DNA of 64,000 nt from Enhydrobacter aerosaccus (GCF_900167455.1 NZ_FUWJ01000002.1:372305-436304); one strand, 5' to 3'. Shown: positions 26,864 to 36,015, numbered from the stretch's first letter. Notes: generated by a model from the letters alone, not told the origin. Numbers and translations: made by a program.

Positions 26864-28771
26864 GTGATGAAGAGGCGTGTGTTTACAGCAGCATTGGCAC
26901 TCGGCGCGATCTGGCGACCGGCCCTCTTGCGCGCCGCTCCAGCCCTCCAGGAAACACCGTCGCTGGCCGACCGGGTGAAGTCGGGAGCATTGCCGCCGGT
27001 CGACAAGCGCATCCCGTCGCAACCGTCCATCGTCTCCCACTTCGCCGGCGCCGACGGGCCGGGCAAGCCAGGCGGCGAGGTCAACATGCTGATCGCCAAT
27101 CCGCGCGATACGCGCCTGATGACGATCTACAGCAATGCGCGCCTGATCGTGTATGACGGCGACTTCAAGCTGCACAGCGACATCCTCGACAGCTACGAGG
27201 TCAAGGACGGGCGCGTCTTCACCTTGAAGCTGAGGGCCGGCCACAAATGGTCCGACGGTCAGCCTTTCACCACCGAGGACTTCCGGTTCTTCTGGGAGGA
27301 TATGGCCAACAACAAGGAGCTGTCTCCGTCCGGCCCCTCGGTCGAGCTCCTGGTCGATGGCCAGCCACCGAAGGTCGAAATCCTCGACGAGGTCACGATC
27401 CGCTACAGCTGGGACAAGCCGAATCCCTACTTCATCGAAAGCCAGGCGCGCGCGGCGCCGCTGTGGCTGTTCCGGCCGGCGCATTACCTCAAGAAGTTCC
27501 ACATCAAGTACACACCGGCGGAAGAGATCGCGAAGCTGGCTCGCGGCGGCCAGCAGCAAAGCAAGTGGACGCAGATCTTCCAGAGCGTCGACACGATGTA
27601 CTACAACAGCAACCCGGAGCTGCCGACGCTCAATCCGTGGGTGCTGACGACCCAGCCGCCGGCGCAGCGTTTCGTCTACGAGCGCAATCCCTTCTATTAT
27701 CGCATCGACGAAAAGGGCAACCAGCTCCCCTACTTCGATCGCGTCGTGTTCACCGTGGTGGCGACCAATCTCGTCCCGGCCAAGGCCGGCCTCGGCGAGT
27801 CGGACCTGCAGTGTCGCTACCTCAACCTGCGCGACTACACCTTCCTGCGAAAGAGCAGCCAGACCTCGCATGTGAACGTGCTGTTGTGGGAGCAGGGTTC
27901 CGGTTCGCAGCTTGCGCTCTATCCCAACCTCAATGCCAAGGACGAAACCTGGAGCAAGCTCAATCGCGATGTGCGCTTCCGGCGTGCCCTGTCGATGGCC
28001 GTCGATCGCGACGAGCTGAACGAGGTGATCTATACCGGCCTCGCCAAACCGTCCGCCAATACGATCATGCCGCGATCGTCGCTGTTCAAGCCGGAGTACG
28101 CGACCAAGTGGGCGACGCATGATCTCAAGGCGGCCAACAAGCTGCTCGACGAGGTCGGCCTCGACAAGCGCAACGACGAAGGCATCCGGCTGCTGCCGGA
28201 CGGCCGGCCGGCCATCATCGTCGTCGAGCATGCCAGCGAGGTCAGCGAGGACTCAGACGCGCTGTCGCTGATCGCCGACCAGTGGAAGAAGATCGGCATC
28301 AAGCTCCTGAGCAAGCCGCAGTCGCTCAACAACTTCCGCATGCGCGCCTTCTCCGGCGATGCGATCATGACCGCCTATGCCGGCGTGGTGACCGCGGTGC
28401 CGTCACTCGAGACCTCGCCCAAGGAGTTCTGCCCGACCATGCAGGGCGGCCTGCAGTGGCCGCGCTGGGGCATGTTCATCGAATCCAAGGGCAAGCAGGG
28501 CGAGAAGTGCGACATGCCGGAGGCGGCGGTGCTGCTCGACTACCTGCACTCGTGGGAGACGGCGACCGACGACGCCACCCGCCACAAGGCCTGGGACCAG
28601 ATCCTGCAGAACAACATGGAGCAGGTCTACTCGATCGGCACGCTCAACGGTGTGCTGCAGCCGATCGTGGTTGCGCCCAAGATCAAGAACGTGCCGAAGG
28701 AAGGCTATTACGCCTGGGATCCGGGCGGATATATCGGGCTCTACAAGCCCGACACCTTCTGGGTGGCGTAG
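26864..28771 (+). CDS. ABC transporter substrate-binding protein, family 5, large form
   Basis: This is a periplasmic receptor of the peptide/opine/nickel family. It is 635 residues, longer than the usual 500-540. The N-terminus MMKRRVFTAALALGAIW..ALLRAAPAL is an export signal, possibly Tat. Family core text includes FTLKLRAGHKWSDGQPFTTEDFRFFWED, PNPYFIE, RFVYERNPFYYRID, DVRFRRALSMAVDRDELN and the C-terminal GGYIGLYKPDTFWVA. The larger subtype is known from multi-gene peptide transporters, but no permease or ATPase genes are adjacent. The first two codons are both ATG. Ligand unknown. Confidence 0.88.
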   Translation: MMKRRVFTAALALGAIWRPALLRAAPALQETPSLADRVKSGALPPVDKRIPSQPSIVSHFAGADGPGKPGGEVNMLIANPRDTRLMTIYSNARLIVYDGDFKLHSDILDSYEVKDGRVFTLKLRAGHKWSDGQPFTTEDFRFFWEDMANNKELSPSGPSVELLVDGQPPKVEILDEVTIRYSWDKPNPYFIESQARAAPLWLFRPAHYLKKFHIKYTPAEEIAKLARGGQQQSKWTQIFQSVDTMYYNSNPELPTLNPWVLTTQPPAQRFVYERNPFYYRIDEKGNQLPYFDRVVFTVVATNLVPAKAGLGESDLQCRYLNLRDYTFLRKSSQTSHVNVLLWEQGSGSQLALYPNLNAKDETWSKLNRDVRFRRALSMAVDRDELNEVIYTGLAKPSANTIMPRSSLFKPEYATKWATHDLKAANKLLDEVGLDKRNDEGIRLLPDGRPAIIVVEHASEVSEDSDALSLIADQWKKIGIKLLSKPQSLNNFRMRAFSGDAIMTAYAGVVTAVPSLETSPKEFCPTMQGGLQWPRWGMFIESKGKQGEKCDMPEAAVLLDYLHSWETATDDATRHKAWDQILQNNMEQVYSIGTLNGVLQPIVVAPKIKNVPKEGYYAWDPGGYIGLYKPDTFWVA

Positions 28772-28780
28772 CGGCCGCGT

Positions 28781-29752
28781 TCAGCGGCCCACCTTCCAAC
28801 CGACAGTGGTCGCGAGGCGATTGAAGAAATCGACCTCGTAGGCCTGTTCGGGCGACTGGCGAACGAGTTCGTCGAGCCGATGGGCATCCTCGCCGACCAG
28901 GATGCGCCAGCGGTCCGCCTTGACGCCGTCCAGGATCACCGTGGCCGCCTGGGCGGCGCTCATGGGCGCTTCCTCCATGAAGCGCCGGATCCGATCGCGG
29001 GCGATCTGTTCCACCTGGGCATCCGTCATTCGCGAGGTATCGAGCCCGGCGGCCGTGATGCGATCGCGCGCGACCTTTATCATGGCCGGCGTCATCGACT
29101 CGGAATCGCTGCCGCTCAAAACCTTGCCGGTGTTGCCGGCGATGCCGGTGCCGATATGGCCCGGCATCACGACCGAGCATTTGATGTGCGGCGCGTTCAT
29201 CCGGAGATCCGTCTGCAACGCTTCGGAGAAGCCTTTGACGGCGAACTTGGCGGCGCTGTAGGCGGTCTGCGGCGTATGCGGCCCGAGCGAGGCCCAGAAC
29301 CCGTTCACGCTGCTGGTGTTGACGATATGGCCCTTGTCGGCCTTCATCAGCATCGGCAGGAAAGTGCGTGTGCAGAGATAGACTCCGCCCCAGCAGATAT
29401 TGAAGGTCCGCTCCCACTCGGCACGCTCATTCACGATCATGCTGCCGCCGCCGCCGATACCCGCGTTGTTGAACAGAAGGTGGATGCGGTCGGTCTCGTG
29501 CTGTGCCGAGATCTCGTCCCTGAAGCGCTGGATCTGGGATTCATCGGCGACATCGACGATATGGGTCGTGATGCGCAGACCCTGCGGCAGCCGTTCCTGC
29601 TCGCACAACCGCCTGGTCTCGGCGAGGCCGGCCGCGGAGACGTCGCAGGCGGCAATGCTGCAGCCCTCGGCCACGAGCTGACGCACCAGCTCGCGGCCCA
29701 TGCCTGATCCACCTCCGGTGACGACGGCGATCCGCCCTGCCAGGTCTTTCAT
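28781..29752 (-). CDS. Short-chain dehydrogenase/reductase
   Basis: This is an SDR of 323 residues, longer than the usual 250 because of a C-terminal extension after about residue 240. Cofactor loop VTGGGSGMG, motif FNNAGIGGGG, catalytic Ser in NTSSVNGF and YSAAK are all present. It ends 10 bases from the convergent binding-protein gene. It starts 7 bases downstream of the carboxylase gene stop, so the two are probably one transcript. That links it to acyl-CoA or branched fatty-acid metabolism, by inference only. Confidence 0.87.
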   Translation of the reverse strand: MKDLAGRIAVVTGGGSGMGRELVRQLVAEGCSIAACDVSAAGLAETRRLCEQERLPQGLRITTHIVDVADESQIQRFRDEISAQHETDRIHLLFNNAGIGGGGSMIVNERAEWERTFNICWGGVYLCTRTFLPMLMKADKGHIVNTSSVNGFWASLGPHTPQTAYSAAKFAVKGFSEALQTDLRMNAPHIKCSVVMPGHIGTGIAGNTGKVLSGSDSESMTPAMIKVARDRITAAGLDTSRMTDAQVEQIARDRIRRFMEEAPMSAAQAATVILDGVKADRWRILVGEDAHRLDELVRQSPEQAYEVDFFNRLATTVGWKVGR

Positions 29753-29759
29753 CTCTTCC

Positions 29760-32700
29760 TCACCATGTGTCGATGTTGGGACGCTTCTTGTGACCGTCGC
29801 GCCGCCTCGGTTCGGCGCCGAGCAGTGCCGTCGCGATCCAGTGCCGCGATTGGGCTGGATCGATAACCTCGTCGACCTCGAAGTAGGTCGCGGTGCTGAG
29901 CGCCTTTCCGCGCGCGTAGGCCGCCGCGACCATCTTGTCGAACAGGGCGCGCCGCTCGGCCGGATCGCTGACCGCCTCGAGCTCCTTGCGGAAGCCGAGC
30001 TTCACCGCACCTTCAAGTCCCATGCCGCCGAACTCACCGGTCGGCCAGGAGATTGCGAAGGCGCCGGCGTGGAACGAGCCGCCGGCCATCGCCTGGGCGC
30101 CGAGGCCGTAGGCCTTGCGCAGCACGATGGTCCCGAACGGCACGCCGAGATTGGCGCCGACCACGAACAGTCGCGAGCAATGGCGCACCAGCGCGGTCTT
30201 CTCGATCTCCGGCCCCACCATCATGCCCGGCGTGTCGCACAGGAACAGAACCGGCAGGTCGAAGGCATCGCAGAGCTGCAGGAAGCGCGCCGCCTTGTCG
30301 GCGCCGTCCGAGTCGATCGCACCCGCAAGATGCGTCGGGTTGTTGGCGACGATGCCGAGTGGCTTGCCTTCGATGCGCGCGAGCACCGTCACCATGCCCG
30401 GCCCGAAGGCGCGACGCAGTTCCAGCACCGAACCCTCGTCGCACAGCGTGTCGATCACGGTACGCACGTCATAGACGCGCAGCCGGTTCTCCGGAATCGC
30501 GCGCCGCAGAAGGCGCTGGTCCGCCGTCTTCCATTCGGCGACCGGCCCCTGGAAGTAGGAGAGATACTTCCTGGCGACGGCGACGGCCTCGGCCTCGTCC
30601 TCGACGGCGATGTCGACCGTGCCATTGGGCACCTGCACACTCATCGGCCCGACTTCCTCGGGCGCATAGACGCCGAGATTGCCGCCCTCGATCATCGCCG
30701 GCCCGCCCATGCCGATGGTCGAGTTCTTCGTGGCGATGACGACATCGCAACAGCCCAGCAGCGCGGCGTTGCCGGCGAAGCAGCGGCCGGAGTTGATGCC
30801 CACCAATGGCACCAGCCCGCTCAACCGACCGAAGATATGGAAGGCCATGGTGTTGAGGCCGGCCACCGACTGGACGTCGATATCGCCCGGGCGGCCGCCG
30901 CCGCCTTCGGTGAAGACGACCAGCGGCAGGCGCTGCGCCTCCACCAGCTCGAACAGCCGGTCCTTCTTCTCGTGGTTGGTCTTGCCCTGGGTGCCGGCCA
31001 GCACGGTGTAGTCGTACAGCGCGACGGCGACGCGGCTGCGCGTCTCGTCGAACAGCGCGCCGTTCACACGGCCGATCCCGGTGATGAGACCGTCGGCCGG
31101 AGTCTTGGCCATCAGATCCTCGACCGACCGGCGTGTGCGCTGGCTGGCGATGGCGAAGGCGCCGTACTCGACAAAGGAACCGGGATCGACGAGATCGTTC
31201 AGGTTCTCGCGGGCGGTGCGCTGGTTGGTCTTGCGCCGCCGAGCTACTGCATCCGGCCGTTTTTCGTCCAGCGTCATCGCCCGACGCTCGAAGTATTCGG
31301 CGAGATCGGGCCGGACATGATCGAGATCGATCTTTTCCTCGGCCGCCGCGCTCTTCACCTCGACATCGGCTTCTTCGACATAGAGCAGCGGATGGCCTTC
31401 ATAGATGGTCTCGCCAGCCTCCACCGCGATCCGTCGCACATAGCCGCGCGCCGGGCTTCGGATCTCGTGCTGCATCTTCATGGCGTCCATGATGAGCAGC
31501 GGCTGGCCGGCAGCCACGGCATCGCCTTCCGTCACGGCAAGACTCACGATCGTACCCTGCATCGGCGCCGGCACGGGCACCGTGCCTTCCGGCGCATCGC
31601 CGGCCATCTCGCCGGACTGGACCGTTGCCTGCTTGCCAAAGGTGAGCACCGCCAGCGGATCGACGGCATCGACCCGGGCGCCGGCCTGACGATTGCCGGA
31701 GCCGTTGGCTGCCGCGGCCTGAAAGTAAAGTCCGGGCTGCAGCCGGGCCGCAGCCTCGATCAGATCGGCGGCATGCTCGTCGACGAAACGCGTATGGACC
31801 TTGTCGGTCCGTACCGCGCGATCGGCCAGAAGCGCGCGCAGGAAGGCGATGTTGGAAGGGGCGCCTTCCAGTCGGAAGGCCGCCAGCGTGCGTTCGGCCC
31901 GCGCCAGCGCCTCCTCGAACGTCGCCCCATGCACGATCACCTTGGCCAGCAGCGAATCGAAATTGGGATTGGTGCGATAACCGGCATAGCCATAGGTGTC
32001 GACGCGCACGCCGGGACCGGTCGGCGGCTCGAACACCGACAGCGTGCCGCCACCCGGCCTGGCCGAGCCATCGGCCGTCATCGTCTCCATATTGACGCGC
32101 AGCTGGATGGCGTTGCCGCGCGGCGATGCCTGCTCGACATCTGTCTCCTTGAGCGCCGCGCCGCCCGCCAGCAAGAGCTGCGCCTTCACCAGATCGACGC
32201 CCCATACCTCTTCCGTGATGGTGTGCTCGACCTGCAGGCGCGGATTGGCCTCGATGAAGAAGAACTCTCGGCCGTCGACCAGGAACTCGAAGGTGCCGAG
32301 GCTGCGATACTGCACGGCTTCGGCCATGACGACCGCTGCCGCGACGGTCTTCTCGCGCAGGGCAGGCTTCAACGCCGGGCTGGGAGCCAGCTCGACGATC
32401 TTCTGGCTGCGGCGCTGCAGCGTGCATTCGCGCTCGCCCAGCGCCACCACCTTGCCCTTACCGTCGCCAACGACCTGGATCTCGATATGACGCGCCTCGC
32501 TGACCAGCCGTTCGGCATAGAGATCGCCGTTGCCGAACGCCGCCTTGGCTTCCGCCGCGGCGCGTGCGAAGGCGTCGGCGATCTCGTCCTCGTTGCGGAT
32601 CAGCCGCATGCCGCGGCCCCCGCCGCCCGCGATCGCCTTGACGACGATTCCGGCCTTGGCGTGCGCCTTGAAGAACGCCGTGGCGCCGGCGACGTCGGTC

Positions 32701-33107
32701 CGTCCGTCCGTGCCGGGCAACACCGGTACTCCGCATGTCGCGGCATGATCGCGCGCGCGAGCCTTGTCGCCGAACAGGTCGAGCTGCTCGGGTGTCGGGC
32801 CGACGAAGACGAGGCCGGCCTCGGCACAATCGCGCGCCAGCGCCGCGTTCTCCGACAGGAAACCGTAGCCCGGATGGATGGCGTCACAGCCGGTCGCCTT
32901 GGCCGCGGCGATGACGGCGGCGATGTCGAGATAGGGCGCGGCTCCACGCCCATTCAGCGGCACGGCTTCGTCGACACGCTTGATATGCAGCGAATTGGCA
33001 TCGTCGTCCGAGAAGACGCCAACCGTGGCGATGCCCAGTTCGGCGGCGGCTTGGGCGATACGGATGGCGATCTCGCCGCGATTGGCGATCAGGAGTTTCT
33101 TGAGCAT
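29760..33107 (-). CDS. Single-chain biotin-dependent acyl-CoA carboxylase
   Basis: This ATP-dependent carboxylase has all activities in one 1115-residue chain. Biotin carboxylase covers about 1-450 (KKLLIANRGEIAIRI, ATP-grasp glycine loop at 160-167, EANPRLQVEHTITE). The biotin carrier is about 510-578, with biotin on Lys544 (MDAMKMQHE). The carboxyltransferase is about 600-1100 (GGRPGDIDVQSVAGL, NNPTHLAGAIDSDGADKAARF, FLCDTPGMMVGPE). Order and length match the homohexameric long-chain acyl-CoA carboxylases described from Mycobacterium and Rhodopseudomonas, not the two-subunit propionyl-CoA enzymes. Acyl-chain preference cannot be read from sequence. No other carboxylase subunit is nearby. 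Confidence 0.92.
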   Translation of the reverse strand: MLKKLLIANRGEIAIRIAQAAAELGIATVGVFSDDDANSLHIKRVDEAVPLNGRGAAPYLDIAAVIAAAKATGCDAIHPGYGFLSENAALARDCAEAGLVFVGPTPEQLDLFGDKARARDHAATCGVPVLPGTDGRTDVAGATAFFKAHAKAGIVVKAIAGGGGRGMRLIRNEDEIADAFARAAAEAKAAFGNGDLYAERLVSEARHIEIQVVGDGKGKVVALGERECTLQRRSQKIVELAPSPALKPALREKTVAAAVVMAEAVQYRSLGTFEFLVDGREFFFIEANPRLQVEHTITEEVWGVDLVKAQLLLAGGAALKETDVEQASPRGNAIQLRVNMETMTADGSARPGGGTLSVFEPPTGPGVRVDTYGYAGYRTNPNFDSLLAKVIVHGATFEEALARAERTLAAFRLEGAPSNIAFLRALLADRAVRTDKVHTRFVDEHAADLIEAAARLQPGLYFQAAAANGSGNRQAGARVDAVDPLAVLTFGKQATVQSGEMAGDAPEGTVPVPAPMQGTIVSLAVTEGDAVAAGQPLLIMDAMKMQHEIRSPARGYVRRIAVEAGETIYEGHPLLYVEEADVEVKSAAAEEKIDLDHVRPDLAEYFERRAMTLDEKRPDAVARRRKTNQRTARENLNDLVDPGSFVEYGAFAIASQRTRRSVEDLMAKTPADGLITGIGRVNGALFDETRSRVAVALYDYTVLAGTQGKTNHEKKDRLFELVEAQRLPLVVFTEGGGGRPGDIDVQSVAGLNTMAFHIFGRLSGLVPLVGINSGRCFAGNAALLGCCDVVIATKNSTIGMGGPAMIEGGNLGVYAPEEVGPMSVQVPNGTVDIAVEDEAEAVAVARKYLSYFQGPVAEWKTADQRLLRRAIPENRLRVYDVRTVIDTLCDEGSVLELRRAFGPGMVTVLARIEGKPLGIVANNPTHLAGAIDSDGADKAARFLQLCDAFDLPVLFLCDTPGMMVGPEIEKTALVRHCSRLFVVGANLGVPFGTIVLRKAYGLGAQAMAGGSFHAGAFAISWPTGEFGGMGLEGAVKLGFRKELEAVSDPAERRALFDKMVAAAYARGKALSTATYFEVDEVIDPAQSRHWIATALLGAEPRRRDGHKKRPNIDTW

Positions 33108-33130
33108 CAGGTCAACGGTAAAAGTGGTTC

Positions 33131-33589
33131 ATGTCGAAGCGGTTGCTGATCGTGGCACATGCGCCGTCGCAGAACACGCTCGCTCTGCGCGAGGCCGTGG
33201 AGCGGGGTGCGCGCAGCGAAACGGGCATCGACGTCGTCGTCGCCGCGCCACTGCAGGCCGGCCCCGAGGACGTGCTGGCGGCACAGGCCGTCATCCTCGG
33301 CACGACCGAGAACCTGGGCTACATGAGCGGCGCCCTGAAGGACTTCTTCGACCGCTCCTACTATCCCGTCCTCGAGCGCACGCAGGGCCTGCCCTGCGCC
33401 CTCTACATCCGTGCCGGCAGCGACGGCACCGGTACGCGCCGCGGCGTCGAGACCATCCTGACCGGGCTGCGCTGGCGCCTGGTGCAGGAGCCCATGATCT
33501 GCCGCGGGCCCTGGCAGGACAGCTTCGTCGCGCAGTGCGAGGAACTCGGCGCGGCGATGGCGGCTGGACTCGCGGCCGGGATCTTCTGA
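33131..33589 (+). CDS. Flavodoxin-like NAD(P)H oxidoreductase
   Basis: This is a 152-residue flavodoxin-fold protein. The N-terminal strand and phosphate loop MSKRLLIVAHAPSQNT, the central strand AQAVILGTTENLGYMSGALKDFFDR and the aromatic loop resemble the small NAD(P)H-dependent reductase/flavodoxin family. A redox carrier or quinone-reductase-like role is inferred; the partner is unknown. It is divergent from the carboxylase gene with only 23 bases between starts, so both share a tiny control region. Confidence 0.8.
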   Translation: MSKRLLIVAHAPSQNTLALREAVERGARSETGIDVVVAAPLQAGPEDVLAAQAVILGTTENLGYMSGALKDFFDRSYYPVLERTQGLPCALYIRAGSDGTGTRRGVETILTGLRWRLVQEPMICRGPWQDSFVAQCEELGAAMAAGLAAGIF

Positions 33590-33598
33590 TGCTCGGGG

Positions 33599-33618
33599 CG
33601 CGCCACTCCCGTGGCGCG
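33599..33618. terminator. Hairpin between convergent genes
   Basis: CGCGCCAC (33599-33606) and GTGGCGCG (33611-33618) form a perfect 8 bp stem with a TCCC tetraloop. It lies just after the flavodoxin-like gene and before the convergent SDR stop. There is no T-run, so it may be a weak terminator or an mRNA 3' end protector. Confidence 0.4.
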
Positions 33619-33653
33619 TCATGCCACGCTTCAATGATCACACGACCTCAGCG

Positions 33654-34457
33654 CTATTGCGCCGTGTAGCCGCCATCGACCACGAGCGCCGAGCCGGTCA
33701 TGAAACCGGCGTCGTCGGAGGCCAGGAACAGGATGCCCTTGGCGATATCCTCGGCGACGCCCAGCCGGCCGATCGGATGCATGCGTGTGGATACGTCGCG
33801 CGTCGCCTGGGTGTCGTTGCTGCCGAGCGCCCGAGCCCGCATGGCGAAGGTCTGCTGGCCCATGTCGGTATCGATGACGCCGGGATGGATCGAGTTGACC
33901 CGGATGCGATAGCCCTTGCGGCCGAATTCGAGCGCCGTCGACTTGGTGAACAGCGTCACCCCGCCCTTGGTCAAGGAATAGAGCGGATCGAGCTGCGACC
34001 CGACCAGCCCCGCGACCGAGGCGAGATTGACGATCGCCGAGCCGTGCGGGCTGCCGGCCGCGCTTTGCTTGAGATGCGGCAGCGCCGCGCGCGTGCCCAG
34101 CACCACGCCGGTGAGGTTGACCGCGACCAGCCGATTCCATTCGTCGAGCGTAGCCTCCTCGACGCCCTTGCCGTTGAAGATGCCGGCATTGTTCACCAGC
34201 ACGTCGAGCTTGCCGAACTTCTTCAGCGTGGCGTCCATCGCCGCGGCCCAGCTCACTTCCTGCGTGACGTCGAGGGAGACGTAGAGCGCCTGCCCGCCGG
34301 CGGCCTCGATCTCCTTCGCCGTCTGCCGGCCACGCTCGTCGAGCACATCGCCGATGGCGACTTTCGCGCCCGCGTTCGCCATCAACCTGGCCGTCGCCCC
34401 ACCGATGCCACGCGCCGCTCCCGAGAGGAACGCGACCTTGCCGTCCAATCTGTTCAT
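33654..34457 (-). CDS. Short-chain dehydrogenase/reductase
   Basis: This is a classical SDR of 267 residues. Cofactor loop LSGAARGIGGA, VNNAG at about 90, catalytic Ser in NLASVAGLVG, YSLTKGG and the C-terminal GSALVVDGGYTAQ are as in 3-oxoacyl-ACP reductase/hydroxysteroid dehydrogenase-like SDRs. A GAGGAGG-like ribosome site precedes the ATG. Nothing next to it fixes the substrate; the 213 bases upstream separate it from clpP. Confidence 0.88.
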   Translation of the reverse strand: MNRLDGKVAFLSGAARGIGGATARLMANAGAKVAIGDVLDERGRQTAKEIEAAGGQALYVSLDVTQEVSWAAAMDATLKKFGKLDVLVNNAGIFNGKGVEEATLDEWNRLVAVNLTGVVLGTRAALPHLKQSAAGSPHGSAIVNLASVAGLVGSQLDPLYSLTKGGVTLFTKSTALEFGRKGYRIRVNSIHPGVIDTDMGQQTFAMRARALGSNDTQATRDVSTRMHPIGRLGVAEDIAKGILFLASDDAGFMTGSALVVDGGYTAQ

Positions 34458-34558
34458 TTCGTTTCCTCCTCTTGTTTGTCGGCGCCATCACAAATAGCGG
34501 AGACACCCTGCTCCATCGTGACCGCAGCACATGCATGCGCACAAGGCCGCAGGGACGA

Positions 34559-34665
34559 TTCCAGCCCCGATGCGCCTCTTGCCGGACTGCGGGCTTCCAG
34601 CCCGCTCTTCCTCTCTACAACCGGCGCCGCTCGAGCGGGTCAGAGGCCCGCGGTCCCGGGAAAGG
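34559..34665. repeat. Palindromic intergenic repeat downstream of clpP
   Basis: A perfect hairpin GCGGGCT-TCC-AGCCCGC lies at 34589-34605, flanked by related GC-rich half-palindromes such as GCGGGTCAGAGGCCCGCGG. The region is non-coding between clpP and the SDR gene. It looks like a dispersed extragenic palindromic repeat and may end the clpP transcript. Confidence 0.5.
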
Positions 34666-34670
34666 TCCGC

Positions 34671-35294
34671 CTATGCCGATGGCGTTTCACTTCCCTCCTC
34701 CTCGCGAACACACAGGATACGGTCAATCAGCCCCCACTCCAGGGCCTCCTCCGCGGTCATGAAGCGATCGCGATCGAGGGTGCGTTCGACTTCTTCATAG
34801 GTACGCCCGCAATGTTCCGCATAGAGGCGCGTCACGCGCTGCTTGGTTCTCTGGATCTCCTCGGCATGGATGAGAATATCCGAAGCCTGCCCTTTGAAGC
34901 CGCCGAGAGGCTGATGAACGTGCAGGCTCGCGTTCGGCAGCGCCGCGCGTTCGCCAGGTTCTCCCGCCATCAGCAGGAATGATCCCATCGAGCGAGCCGT
35001 TCCCATGCACAATGTATGGACCGGCGCGCGGATGTAACGCATCGTGTCGTACATCGCGAAGCCACTGGTGACGACGCCCCCAGGCGAATTGATGTAGAGG
35101 TAGATCGGCTTCCGGGGGTTCTCCGCCTCCAGAAACAACAATTGCGCGCAGACCAGCGCCGACACACTGTCGTTCACTTCGCCATTGAGAAAGATGATCC
35201 TTTCACGGAGAAGGCGAGAGTAAATGTCGAACGATCGCTCTCCCTTGCTCGATTGTTCGATGACCATCGGGACAAGTTGCATCGCTTCGCGCAT
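34671..35294 (-). CDS. clpP: ATP-dependent Clp protease proteolytic subunit (stand-alone paralog)
   Basis: ClpP forms the 14-mer peptidase chamber fed by ClpX or ClpA. The 207-residue product has an intact triad: Ser102 ([10 protein letters not shown]), His127 (HVHQPLGG) and Asp176 (LDRDRFMT). [21 protein letters not shown] is the family hallmark. The usual neighbours tig, clpX and lon are absent. The environment of the Ser and His ([16 protein letters not shown]) also differs from the housekeeping text (GQAASMG; NSRVMIHQ), so this is likely a secondary ClpP. Confidence 0.92.
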   Translation of the reverse strand: MREAMQLVPMVIEQSSKGERSFDIYSRLLRERIIFLNGEVNDSVSALVCAQLLFLEAENPRKPIYLYINSPGGVVTSGFAMYDTMRYIRAPVHTLCMGTARSMGSFLLMAGEPGERAALPNASLHVHQPLGGFKGQASDILIHAEEIQRTKQRVTRLYAEHCGRTYEEVERTLDRDRFMTAEEALEWGLIDRILCVREEEGSETPSA

Positions 35295-35338
35295 TGGCGA
35301 ACTCCTGTTTTCCGTGACTTATCGAAGTTCTTGCCGAG

Positions 35339-35698
35339 TCAGGCGGCGCGCATGACCGGCACGCTGTTGTTGTTTGCGGCTGTCATCACCATCCGCTTGA
35401 GCCTTGCATCCGTAACCTCGTGGATGATCCGCAGGCTGGTCCCACCTGCGGCGTTGGGAGCAAGGCGGAACGTCACGGTACTTTCAAGGAATGGTGATTC
35501 CCTATCGCGCATCCTGAAGCTGACCTCACGCTCCGGCGTGACGCAGGTCGCTTCAGCTTCGGCCAGCGCCTCTTTCGGGAGCCACCTTTCACGAAACTCC
35601 GGAATGGTTATCGCGCGCCAGACCTTGCGCGGCGGCTCATCGAACTCGTATTCGAGTTCGACGCCGTTGAAGGGCTTTTCGGTCTTTCCGTGGCTCAT
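35339..35698 (-). CDS. SRPBCC-domain protein paired with an ArsR regulator
   Basis: This 119-residue protein is of the START/Bet v1-like (SRPBCC, AHSA1-type) fold: EFDEPPRKVWRAITIPEFRERWLPKE and a C-terminal TSLRIIHEVTDARLKRM. Members bind hydrophobic ligands or act as small polyketide-cyclase-like proteins; the ligand here is unknown. Its ATG overlaps the stop of the ArsR gene (ATGA). ArsR-SRPBCC pairs are common in proteobacteria, and the two are presumably controlled together by the palindrome at 36016-36035. Confidence 0.85.
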   Translation of the reverse strand: MSHGKTEKPFNGVELEYEFDEPPRKVWRAITIPEFRERWLPKEALAEAEATCVTPEREVSFRMRDRESPFLESTVTFRLAPNAAGGTSLRIIHEVTDARLKRMVMTAANNNSVPVMRAA

Positions 35699-36009
35699 TG
35701 GTCCATGTCCTTCAGCAAGACTTTGAGCGCGTCGATGCGCGCGGGCCAGTACGCGCGATACCTGGCCAGCCACTGCGCAATGAAGGCCAATCCTTCCGGA
35801 TCGACCTCATAATTGACAAACCGCCCTTGCCGCTCTTCCCGCACCAATCGCGCACCACGCAAAACCGCGAGATGTTGGGACATGGCCGGCTGGCTGATTT
35901 TCATGCCGTCGCGCAAGGCACTGGCATTCATGCTACCCGCCGCGAGCTTCTCGAAGATGGCGCGGCGGGTTGGATCGGCGAGAGCCCTGAAGATGTCGTT
36001 CTCGATCAC
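35695..36009 (-). CDS. ArsR-family transcriptional repressor
   Basis: This is a winged-helix repressor of 104 residues. Text ENDIFRALADPTRRAIFEKLAAGSM is the typical N-terminus, and ISQPAMSQHLAVLRGARLVREERQGRFVNYEV is the helix-turn-helix and wing. No metal-binding Cys pair is visible, so it belongs to the SRPBCC-associated group rather than the arsenic sensors. I place the start at GTG 36009. A longer frame from TTG 36045 would read through the operator palindrome. Autoregulation is likely from the operator's position. Confidence 0.85.
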   Translation of the reverse strand: MIENDIFRALADPTRRAIFEKLAAGSMNASALRDGMKISQPAMSQHLAVLRGARLVREERQGRFVNYEVDPEGLAFIAQWLARYRAYWPARIDALKVLLKDMDQ

Positions 36010-36015
36010 GACAAT

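Noticed and set aside
29700..33149. 1149-codon open frame on the plus strand antisense to the acyl-CoA carboxylase
   Set aside because: It is rich in Arg/His/Asp and has no recognisable motif, while the opposite strand has clear biotin-carboxylase and carboxyltransferase motifs.
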